A stretch of DNA of 64,000 nt. Source: Anthoceros angustus (taxonomy: Eukaryota > Streptophyta > Anthocerotopsida > Anthocerotales > Anthocerotaceae). The position numbers were made by a program, and so were the translations under genes. Position 1 is the first letter of the stretch. Every line of letters starts with the position of its first letter. The notes under the pieces are model-generated. The model searched no databases and was not told the DNA's origin. It saw only the letters and a program-made list of their open reading frames with translations. Below are positions 11,432 to 20,175 of this stretch, in pieces. Location: contig VJWM01000151.1 in assembly GCA_010909165.1 (NCBI GenBank), positions 550,248 to 614,247 of the forward strand. Reading direction: 5' to 3'.

Positions 11432-11950
11432 ATGGCGTCGGTAAAGCTCGTCGAGAGCCGCATTGCCATCCTGCTTTGCCTCGCGGCTGTGCTGCTACTG
11501 CTCAGCCCCCACCTCCTTTCCGCAGCCAATGGGCAGGATGAGGCCGAGGGCGGCTCGGGCGAGGGGTCCGGGGCCGGGGAAGGTGAAGGGCAGGGAGGGG
11601 CAGAGGTGAAGGCAGCGGAAGAGGTAAAGGACGGCAATTTGAAGTACGCGAAATGCAGCATCAAAAAATATCTTAAGGGAAGTGAAGAGTGGAAATACGT
11701 AAAGGAGCTGCTGCACGATCTGGAGAAGAAGGCTCCCGAGAGCAAAGGCTACCACAAAGCCCTGAAGTTTGGAGGAAACGGAACCTTCTTCTATGGCGAA
11801 GCGCAATGCAAGCTGAGCATCGTCAAGGAGAAGTGCGCCCACTGCCTCAAAGATCTTTTCAAGAAAATCCAGAAAGTTTGCGGCTACTCCCTTGGAGCCG
11901 AAGTGAAGTACGAGGAGTGTTCCATCAAGTTCAAAGACTCGCCGCTGTAG
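11432..11950 (+). CDS. Secreted DUF26 (ginkbilobin-like) protein, intact copy
   Basis: Predicted 172 residues, single exon. Residues 1-34 are a signal peptide with the hydrophobic core IAILLCLAAVLLLLSPHLLS. A Gly/Glu-rich linker of about 35 residues follows (about 35-70). Then comes one DUF26 (Gnk2/stress-antifungal) domain with six cysteines, including the signature C-X8-C-X2-C (AQC...EKCAHC) and closing Cys in KVCGYS and YEECSI. The family is secreted; ginkbilobin-2 binds mannose and is antifungal. The three mannose-contact positions I recall for ginkbilobin-2 (Asn11, Arg93, Glu104) are not conserved here: the aligned positions are Ser, Glu and Lys. The acidic linker is also unusual. I start at ATG 11432 rather than the in-frame ATG at 11354 because the latter precedes a plausible leader and would spoil the signal peptide. 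A broken paralogue lies 2.4 kb downstream. Confidence 0.85.
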   Translation: MASVKLVESRIAILLCLAAVLLLLSPHLLSAANGQDEAEGGSGEGSGAGEGEGQGGAEVKAAEEVKDGNLKYAKCSIKKYLKGSEEWKYVKELLHDLEKKAPESKGYHKALKFGGNGTFFYGEAQCKLSIVKEKCAHCLKDLFKKIQKVCGYSLGAEVKYEECSIKFKDSPL

Positions 11951-13244
11951 GAACAGGAATTCAAGCCCTCGAATGTTTATCGTGCGGTGAGTGCAGAATA
12001 ATCCAAGTTTTAAATACAGATCTTCTATATTTTATAATGTTGCTTGCCCTTGGAAGCTTGGTTCTCAACATGAGCCTTTCCCTTGCTTCCACTCTTGTTG
12101 CACTATTATTGCTTATGCCCCTGCTGGCAAGCAGTAGGCAGAATACTAGCCCGGCCGTTATATATCGTGGTTTTTGCAGGCTTGTCGAACTGGTTTTTTT
12201 AGGCGCCTCTGTTGTTGTTAAACAGTTTGAAACTCAATAATGAGTAAAGACTTGAAGCTGATGTGTTATAGCCAACAGTTCTCTGCAGATTGCAACCTTA
12301 AGCGCCTCTTAACTTAGGGTGGCGGTCTTTTGAAACAGATTAATGGCGGTAGGGAAAATTCTGGCTGGTCGACAACATGAGGAGAACTCCATTTCCTGAC
12401 TTCCGGCATTAGGAAGGAAGGGGCTCAAGTTGAGAAGCAAGGAGTTGGATCAAGCTTGGCCAAGCAACATGTGCCCTCGGCAGACGGGGGGCGTGTGCAG
12501 GTGCCATCTCCTGCAGACCAGGATGCGTAGAAACAGCCACAGTCCATACTGCTTACACTTAGTGATAAAGGGCCGACTTCCGTCGGTCCCTAATCCAAAA
12601 TTGTAGCGTAAAAGAATGAACGCGGGGATAGGCTGGGTTCGTCATATTCGTTCACGAACTAGTGGTAGTGTGCACTAGCTACTGTTCAAACAGCTGCGCA
12701 TGTGAATAGAGCATTTCGCTCCGCAAGGGCAGAGCTCCAGTTTATTATACCACCGGGTTTGCACTCTCCTGAGTTCTCCAATGTGGGATAATTTACCACA
12801 TGTACCCTGAGTGCCATCCCGTATTCATGAAGCGCATGTACTGCTTACAATGGAGAAACGGCTTGCCTCTTGAGAAACGGACCGATGAAGCCCATATCCC
12901 CCAGTGCCTCTGGCTGGATGATGAGGAGTCTCCAAGAAGACAAGGCAAAGCCCCATCAGGGCTGAATGTGAAGAAGCTCCGGTGAGGAAGTGGAAGTGGA
13001 AGCGGAAGAATAGCATTTCCAAGGCTGAAGGGGAGCCAGTCTGGAGTTGCTTCAGGACAACATCGCTTTTAAAGCTGAAGGCGAGCCAGAGTTGCTTCAG
13101 GGTAACATCGTCAGCCGGATGGGGCCGGTGCAAGTGGAAAGTGGGCACACCTGATTAGGTGAACAATGTTAATTGCGTGAGCTTCCAGGGCCGTCCTTAT
13201 TCAGAACAAGGAGGAATTGGACGAAAGCAGATAATGCAGCGTCC
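11951..13244. other. Spacer between the two DUF26 copies
   Basis: No gene is supported. The part 12950-13060 (GGGCTGAATGTGAAG, then AGCATTTCCAAGGCTGAAGG) recurs at 25456-25525, so it is a dispersed repeat. The 183-codon frame at 11689-12240 overlaps the DUF26 gene out of frame. Confidence 0.5.
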
Positions 13245-13780
13245 GGTGTGATGAACACTAGTTTGGTGTATTATTTTCCTCTTCAATGTAGACGAGCCAA
13301 TGAGGTCCTCTGGAAGAAATTGTCGAGGTCGGTCACAATCAGGTACAGCCTGTGTGATTAGGAGGCTGCATCATCCTGTCATAGACGTAAGTAGTTTTAT
13401 CAATAATGCCTTGCTTCCGACTTTGCACATCTGGCTGGCCGCATGGCCCGATGGATAAGGCTCTGGTCTATGAAACCAGAGATTGTGGGTCCGATCATCA
13501 GTCGTATGGGAAGAAAGTAGCGTGGAAATACATTTTTGCTCGATTTCTTGTTCTCAGACAGCCAGCGACTCTGGTTCACTCGATTTCGAGAAGGGCTCTT
13601 AGCGTGACAATACTCGTGTAATACGACTGCCTAAAAATGTTGGGCGGACATAGGCAACGATGTTTGTACTCGTCCTGTCAATTTGATTAGAACAAGCCCG
13701 CTTAGATCACGGCAAGTCCAAGGGAGGTTATACAAGCCCAGTTCCTTCTTTGGTCTCTCACAGCTCAGATCTGCCTCCGA
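13245..13780 (+). repeat. Duplicated promoter block, copy 2
   Basis: This is the partner of 10870-11400. It holds the better-preserved tRNA relic and the promoter of the broken DUF26 gene, whose TATA box is altered to TTATACAA. Confidence 0.8.
13437..13509 (+). pseudogene. tRNA-Arg(ACG)-like pseudogene
   Basis: The D arm (GCCCGATGGATAAGGC) and anticodon arm (CTGGT, loop CTATGAA, ACCAG) are intact and match the plant tRNA-Arg(ACG) pattern. The anticodon position reads ATG instead of ACG, and the T stem (GTGGG with ATCAG) and acceptor stem no longer pair. It is therefore a relic, not a functional tRNA. Confidence 0.7.
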
Positions 13781-13927
13781 TCACCAGCCAGCGTACGTGA
13801 TCATTTCATCAGCTTTCCTTGAACGCGTCATAGTAGCGCATGTTACCAGTTGTGTCACTGACTACCAGCGTTGATCTGAGAGCTGCAGATCCAACTGGAG
13901 CATCAACCTCGTACCTCGTCATCAAGA

Positions 13928-14348
13928 ATGGCCCCTGCAAAACTCGCCATGAGCGGCATTACCATGCTGTTTCTCGTTGGGGCTGTATTAGTACTGCTCA
14001 GCCCCAACCTCCTTTCCGCAGCCGATGCGCAGAACACCCAAATAGTGGCTGCGGGATGCAATGCCGACAAAATTCCTGCCGAAAGTTCTGTGGAACAACG
14101 TGGGTGAGGTGCTGGCAGACCTGGAGAATAACACTGCCGACAACGGCTACTCCTACAAAACCAAGAAGTCAGGAGGAGACTGCACTGCCTACGGCGAGGC
14201 CACATGCAATCAAGGGCTCCTCAAGGATAAGTGCAAAGCCTGCCTCACTGACATTGGTGACAAAATCTGGGGCATTTGCGGCAGCACCATCGGAGCCAGA
14301 GTGTACTATGTCGACTGCTACATCCGCTACGAAGAGTATGAGTTCTAG
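13928..14348 (+). pseudogene. DUF26 (ginkbilobin-like) paralogue broken by a frameshift
   Basis: The signal peptide and domain start (from ATG 13928, through GCNADKIPAESS) lie in one frame, which stops at about 14106. The rest of the domain (from about NNVGEVLADLENNTADNGYS to the stop at 14348) is in the next frame, so one frameshift lies at about 14085-14105. The C-X8-C-X2-C signature (ATC...DKCKACL) and closing Cys residues are present. Unlike the intact copy, this one keeps Asn, Arg and Glu at the three mannose-contact positions of ginkbilobin-2 and lacks the acidic linker. It arose with its promoter as a tandem duplicate. The sequence cannot tell a real mutation from a single-base error. 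Confidence 0.8.
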
Positions 14349-15040
14349 AAAGAGAATGACATACTTAGTACACACAATCATATATATGCCACATGCGTTA
14401 GGTTAGCTGATAGTCTATTTGGTTTGGAGATCTCGTATGTGGCTGTGTACGGCCGTTTTATCTTAGCCTATATAAAATATTTTTATATTTATATATATTT
14501 ATATATAGATTATGTATATCTATATAGGGTTTGATGTCCATCTACTTGAAGTGGTGGAGCTCACTACATACTCTCTCACCTAACCAAACACAAAACCGGA
14601 AGGTTGGCAAAGAAAATTCTCGTCACTCACCCTTCTAGTTATTAACTTTTTAGTTCCTAATTCATATAACCTAGTAGAATTCTAAAACAATAAAATTCAG
14701 ATTTCAGATAATACCCCAAAATTCTAAGACCAAAACCAAACACAACCCACAAGGCAGTTTGTATGTTGAAGATAGTCAAAGAAAATTTGGTTAGATGGTC
14801 ACAAGTTAGTCAAAGAAAATTTCCACCAATCCTCATCCTTCATATTTTACCTTTTAGTTCAATAAATTTTAAATTTGATCTATTTTAATATATATAATAA
14901 AACTTCATGCATATACCCTTATCTAAGCTCTCTTTTTTTTACAGTAATTATTTTCTGATATATAAAAAATATTTTAATATAATAATATTTGTTAATCTCG
15001 TAACATGTTGCTTATATAATGGGACACTAGCTTTGTAGTG
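14349..15040. other. AT-rich spacer
   Basis: Strongly AT-rich with TATATA runs at 14470-14530 and 14880-15000. No gene or named repeat is recognised. Confidence 0.5.
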
Positions 15041-15045
15041 TAGTA

Positions 15046-15235
15046 AAAGAAGAAGAATTCATTTTAGTCCATTGAACGGCATTTCCATCATAGCACTTAG
15101 TATCCGATAACTTACACCATGGTGTGAATTCCATCATAGGACTTGGTACTCGACAACTTGCACCTTGGCGTCACTTCCGTTATAGGACTTGGTACTAACA
15201 ACTTGCGCCTTGATGATCTATGTAAATGTGGAAAA
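15046..15235 (-). repeat. 5S-associated SINE-like element, minus strand
   Basis: Read on the minus strand it ends in GGACTAAAATGAATT plus CTT repeats. Its body has repeated GGACTTGGTACT..ACAACTTG..CCTTG strings that match the body of the elements at 20222-20583. The 5S-like head is not clear in this copy. Confidence 0.5.
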
Positions 15236-15249
15236 CTCGGCCCTTACTA

Positions 15250-16080
15250 GGTAGATCGAGTGGGGTTCGAATCCCGAATCCCGGCAAGAGGGATAGAGAC
15301 GAGAAAAAGAGCTGGTAAAGTACAAGATATAGCTCAGTGGGATACTTTTATAAAGAAGAACGTATTTGCAAGCTCTGCTCTCTTGATCCTAAATGTGAAT
15401 TGCATTTCCTATTCTACTATCTCGCTTATGAAGAAGAACATGTTTGCAAGTTCTACTCTCTTGATTCTAAATGTGAATTGCATTTCGTATTACACTGGCT
15501 CGCTTATGAAAGAGAACTTATTTGCAAGCTCTGCTCTCTTCATCCTCTCTTGCTTATGCTGACATTCGGACTCAATACATTCTTTGTTTTAAGTGGTTGT
15601 CCCCTCCTGGATAGGCTTTTCCCATCATTTTTTCACCTCAACAAAATCTTACATATTTTAAGTATGCTGGTTTCTCTTTTCATATCCCTAAGCTTTTGGC
15701 CTTTTGTCTTTCTAAGCTTCTTGATCATCGGCAAATCTTGTTGGACTCCTTATAACTTTTGCCTCTTTTTCATCAATTGATCCTTTTTGTTTCTCTTATC
15801 TCAAACAACCGTTGTCTCTCAAGTTCATATGTACATATGTGTACTCTGCTTTTTACCTCTTTTCTACCACCTTTGTCCCATGATGGTCTTTCCACTCTTA
15901 ACGGACATAAATAAAATTATTATTATTGTTAGTAGAATGATTAACTGCAAATCAACCAAACACCAGATCTTGGTTGCTTCCTTAGTACTCTATGGTTGCA
16001 AATGGTCCGTACATTTTTTCTTGTTACGAGGATATATGATGCACATATTTTCCCCTTAATATATCCTGATCAAATATTTT
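15250..16080. other. Spacer with a duplicated 75-bp unit
   Basis: The sequence around GCAAGCTCTGCTCTCTTGATCCTAAATGTG occurs two to three times (about 15368, 15446, 15520). A further SINE-type tail, ACGGACATAAATAAAATT then ATT repeats, ends near 15930. The 147-codon frame at 15337-15780 has no family motif and is probably repeat-derived. Confidence 0.4.
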
Positions 16081-16499
16081 CATTAAAAACAAAATGGGGC
16101 ACAACATGCGCTTGTGGTTGGCGTTTCCGGTGCTCTTTACAGTCGTTATGTTGTCAGGTTGGGCATCGACTTGCAACTTACGGAAGGTCCGCCTGGGATT
16201 GGCCGGCGGCATCCGCGCAAATGAGGCCGTCGATCGATGAGAGACGTATTGATCTCTCAATCAACTGGCTTCAAGGGACCGTTGCGGGAAAGCCCGTCTC
16301 ACAGAATGTGTTGGCCAAGGGCTCTGATGGCGACAGATTTGTAGAGAGCCCACACTTTGGTGGGTTGGCAGGCGAGATAGGAGGTTCCAAGTGGGGATGT
16401 GAGGATCCTCAGCAAACTCCTGTCGGGCTGCAGGGTATGAAAGGGGGGAAACCGTAAGAGTAAGTCTTGTCATGGTTTCGCCCCTTTCACATCCTGCAG

Positions 16500-17325
16500 G
16501 CCTGCGGGTGTCAGGATCATCCAGCAAGCTCCCGTTGGGCTTTTGGACTTTGTTGAGCCAGATGGCCTATTAGAATCTGTCATTGGGAATGAAACTGTTG
16601 GCAAGCTATATCAGCGGGGCCATCTCAACGAGGCTGTTGCGGCTCTGAAAGTTCTGGTGGAGACAGATACTGGTATTTTCAAATCTCCCTTTTATGTTTG
16701 TCATAAAGAAGTGTGAACAGAAGTGGGATCTTGTAAGAGGTCGCCGTGTCATGCTTTAATGCTGGAAACGGGGTATGAGTAGACACGTTCTTTTGCAACC
16801 ACAACCTGCGACTGTATGCTTCTCATGGCAGGTAGCTAGACTCGATGGATGTGTTTGAAGTGGTGGTTGAACCAGGTTCATTCATGCGGTCTTCTACTAT
16901 TTTTGCCCATGGTAAACATGGACAGGACAAGCAGGCCACAAGTGTGGGAGCTTGGAAGATGCTAAGATAGTGTCTGACGGACTTGGTCAAAAAGATGTGG
17001 TGACATGGAATGCTCTGATTGCAGGGTATTCCTGGCAGCCCGTCATTCTCTTCAGTGTTATGCAAGGACGAGGCATCTCTGTACTCAATTCCGGGACTTG
17101 TGTGTGCCTCTTGCAGGCATGTGCACGTGTAGGGATCCTGAAGGGGAGCCATCTGCTTGTGCAAATCAGAGTACAAAGACTTGAAGCTGAGGTGGTTGTA
17201 ACCAACTGCTTGGTGACCATGTATGCATGTGTGGCAGCTCAGAAGGTATTTGATGGACTTGGTGAGGACAATGCCGTAGCGTGGGCTCCTCTATTTGCAG
17301 GATATTTTCAGCACTGCACCTGATT
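16500..17325 (+). pseudogene. PPR protein pseudogene, fragment 1
   Basis: Pentatricopeptide (plant P/L/S-type) motifs are visible but split over frames. An N-terminal piece near 16560-16680 includes GNETVGKLYQRGHLNEAV. The frame at 16952-17323 contains DVVTWNALIAGYS, then a TCVCLLQACARVGILKGS motif and NCLVTMYA. PPR proteins bind organellar RNA. Stops, shifts and missing spacing show decay. Confidence 0.75.
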
Positions 17326-18280
17326 CCTTGTCGTCTGTGTGCGTCCTACATGGGCACTTGGCATTGGGAAAAGCGGGAGGCTTCCTGCATGTATTTGAGA
17401 ACGAATGAGGAAATCAAGTTAATGCTAATTAGAGAGCGAGGATATGAAGCAGCTGATCTGTCTGTGGCCATAGGCTTGGTGAACATGTATGTCGAGAGTG
17501 GGAGCCTGGAAGATGCTCAAGGTGTGTTTGATGGACATAATCAATGAGATGTAGCAGCCACGGTAGCAGGATATTCCCAGCAGGACATGGCCCAGGAGGC
17601 GCTTTGTCTCTATGATGTTACGCAAGGAGAAGGCATTTCTGATCCCGTGACATTCTGCAGGCATGTGCAACTGTGGCCTCCCAGATCTGGAAAAGAGGAG
17701 GCAGCAGATCTGTCTGTAGCCAACAGTCTGGTAGAAATGTATGCAAAGTGTGGCAGCCTAGAAGAGGCTCAGGGTGTGTGTGACGGACTTGGTCAGCGAG
17801 ATGTGGTGATATGGAGTGCGCTGATTGCAGGGTATACCCAACAGGGCAGGGGCCAGGAAGCCCTGTGTCGTTACAGTGCCATGCTAGAACAAGGCATGGC
17901 TGTACCCCACTCCATGACATTTGTGTCCCTCCTGCTGGCATGTGCAAATGTGGCAGCGTTGTATGGGCGTGTCATCGTGGGCTTCAAGCTTTGCGGGCCC
18001 ACCTGCAGCTACACGCATAGATTGAAGAAAAGGGGTTTGAAGGGATCTGTTGATAGCCCACAGTCTGACAAACGTGTATGGGAAGCCCGGAGCGTGGTTG
18101 ATGCCTAGCAGGTCTTTTATGCTTTGCCCCATAGATGCTGTCGCCTGGAGTGCGCTTATTGTAGGCTATGCCTGTCAAGGAGACAGTGATGTGGTGTTGG
18201 ACTTGTTCCAGAGAATGCTTGAGGGCTTGAGGATGGTATATAGTGAGTCGGGGTACCGTTCGTCAGTCTATTAACAGTAC
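17281..18280 (+). pseudogene. PPR protein pseudogene, fragment 2
   Basis: One frame from 17281 to 18108 is open except for a single TGA at 17545, inside the motif DGHNQ-stop-DVAATVAGYSQQD. The family usually has Arg there, so CGA to TGA is likely. Downstream are VANSLVEMYAKCGSLEEAQG, DVVIWSALIAGYTQQG and TFVSLLLACANVAAL, which are PLS-class PPR motifs. A further motif, AVAWSALIVGYACQGD, continues in another frame at 18050-18274. No DYW or E domain is seen. Confidence 0.8.
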
Positions 18281-18674
18281 GCAGTCATGCGGGTCTGGTA
18301 ACAAGGGACAAAGCAGAGAACGAGGGCATGGAAGCAGCCGGGTCAGAGCTGCTGGACAGACGGGGACGGATTGGGGCATAATGTTTTTGGCTTGGGGATA
18401 TGAAGCATTCCCAAGAGTTAAGCAATGCTGAGACACTTGACTTCCAAAATGAAGGATGTCCAACATCTGGGCTCGTCACCGGCACTCACTATCTGTTGAT
18501 GGCTTGCGTTGTTTGCACACAACGAGAAACTGGGTATGACCTGTGCTGTAATCGAATACAGCCAGTCCATAATAATAGGCACACCAGAACTGGACCAAAA
18601 ATCTCCTCCTGGTAGCATGCCATGTCAGTTTTCACATCAGCGAGGATGTTAGGACATATGAAGTTGCCTCTCTC
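18281..18674. other. Spacer between the PPR relic and the dehydrogenase retrocopy
   Basis: Overlapping frames on both strands without family motifs. Nothing is supported. Confidence 0.35.
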
Positions 18675-19600
18675 TTAGTCCACTTGAAGGTTGCGGCTAT
18701 CCAGAACGTTCTCCCCGCGCTCTCGATGAGGGACAGGATTCGTTCCTATGGCTTGCTTGCTGATCACCGGCCCAAGGTCTTCACCATCCTCCCTCCCGAC
18801 ATTCACCTTCCGCGACCTGGCCTTCTCCTTCAGCTTCTCTTCCCAGGGCTCGGAATCACCCACGAATACGGCAGTAGAGATGGCCATGCACATCTTCCCA
18901 GCTGCTCAGAACGCAGCTCCTACAAGGGCATTCACCGTCGTCTCCGGACTAGCATCCGGCATGATGACACCATCCATGGATCTTGGCCCCCACGTTGCAC
19001 TGCACACGCTTCCCTTGGCAGATGCCCGCTGGTAGATGTGCATCCCGGCCACATCCGAGCCCACAAAGGAGATGGCCATGTTGTCCGGGTGGTCGCAAAA
19101 GGCATCCACATTCCCGTGGGTGGCGTGCACATATTCAAAACCCCAGGTGGCAGCCCGGCCTCCGACACCAGCTCCGCCAGCAGCATCGCAGCCCCTGGAT
19201 CCTTTTCGGAAGGCTTCAGGATAAATGTGCTCCCGCAAGTGACTGCGGAGGGGAACATCTACAGCGGAATCCTAGCCGGAAAATTGAAAGGGCCAATCCC
19301 TGCACATTCTCCCAATGGCTGCCTGATGCTGTACGCGTCTATCCCGCTGGACACGTTCTCCACAAACTCCCCCATCTGAAAATTGACCATGGCTGCCGCC
19401 TGCTCCACCACTTCCAGCCCTCGGAACACATCTTCTCTGGCTTCCGCAAGAGTGTTCCCTTGCTCCAGAGTCACAATCCTGGCCAGCTTCTCCATGTCCC
19501 GCCGGGGCAATTCCTGGAACTTGAGCATCACCCCTTGCCGGGTGGTCACAGGAGTGTCCCTCCACTTAGGGTAAACCATCTTGGCAGGGAAGTGTCGGAG
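18675..19600 (-). pseudogene. Methylmalonate-semialdehyde dehydrogenase (ALDH6B) processed pseudogene
   Basis: Read on the minus strand, about 300 residues of ALDH6-type sequence are continuous without introns. It starts with PKWRDTPVTTRQGVMLKFQE, then DVFRGLEVVEQA, YSIRQPLGECAGIGPFNFPA, TFILKPSEKDPGAAML and AISFVGSDVAGMHIY, and ends near GPVISKQ and an ESARG piece. The living enzyme oxidises methylmalonate semialdehyde in mitochondrial valine and pyrimidine catabolism. There is at least one frameshift near 19120-19150. An in-frame TGA lies just before the catalytic-Cys region (at about 18908), where the QRC context is altered to KMC. Both termini are missing. Lack of introns in a normally multi-exon plant gene indicates a retrocopy. 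It sits antisense inside PPR debris. Confidence 0.85.
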
Positions 19601-20175
19601 GACACGTTCCTGTGCAACCACATCCTTGGAATGTATGCTTCTCCCGCCATGTTCCAGGAGGCTATGGATGCGATCACCATGGGTGGCTGCACCAGATGCC
19701 ATCATGTGGTCTTCCATAACTTCTGTGCTAGTAAAACATGGACAGGATAAGCAGGCCATACAACGGTGGGAAGCCAGATGGGCATGCATAATTCGTGGCA
19801 GCCCTGCAGGCTTGGGCAAGGGGAGCAGACTTGAAATCTGGGCAGCAGCTGCATGCTGACCTGTTAGCTAGTGCGGCTGAGCCCAGTTCATTTATTTGGA
19901 ATTGCTTGGTGGACATGTATGCAAAATGTGGCAGCATGGAGGACGCTCGAGATGTGTTTGTTTGATGGACTGGGTGAAAGGGGCGTGGTGACCTGGAATG
20001 CCATGATAGCAGGATACTCGCAGCAGGGCATAGGGCAGGAAGCCCTTCGTCTTTGGCAGGCGCTGTGCAATAGGAAGGCATTGTTGCACCTGATTTTTTG
20101 ACATTTCTGTGCCTCCTGCAGGCGTACGTGCCAGTGGGGGCACCCCGGCTTGGGAGAAGGGAAAGCAGCTTCATG
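19590..20175 (+). pseudogene. PPR protein pseudogene, fragment 3
   Basis: The motifs SEDTFLCNHILGMYA (19590-19640), SLVDMYAKC-like sequence near 19910-19930 and GVVTWNAMIAGYSQQGIGQE (19981-20040) are in mixed frames. The first part is paralogous to 16775-16945, where ACACGTTC..TGCAACCACA and AAACATGGACAGGA..AAGCAGGCCA recur. It was therefore a tandem PPR unit before it decayed. Confidence 0.75.

Noticed and set aside
15255-15285. tRNA gene suggested by a B-box-like GGTTCGAATCC
   Set aside because: There is no matching A box, D arm or anticodon arm upstream, and the neighbouring SINE-like element is on the opposite strand.
17281-18108. Functional PPR gene restored by RNA editing of the stop codon
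   Set aside because: Editing of stop codons acts on organelle transcripts. This is nuclear DNA with further frameshifts and no start or C-terminal domain.
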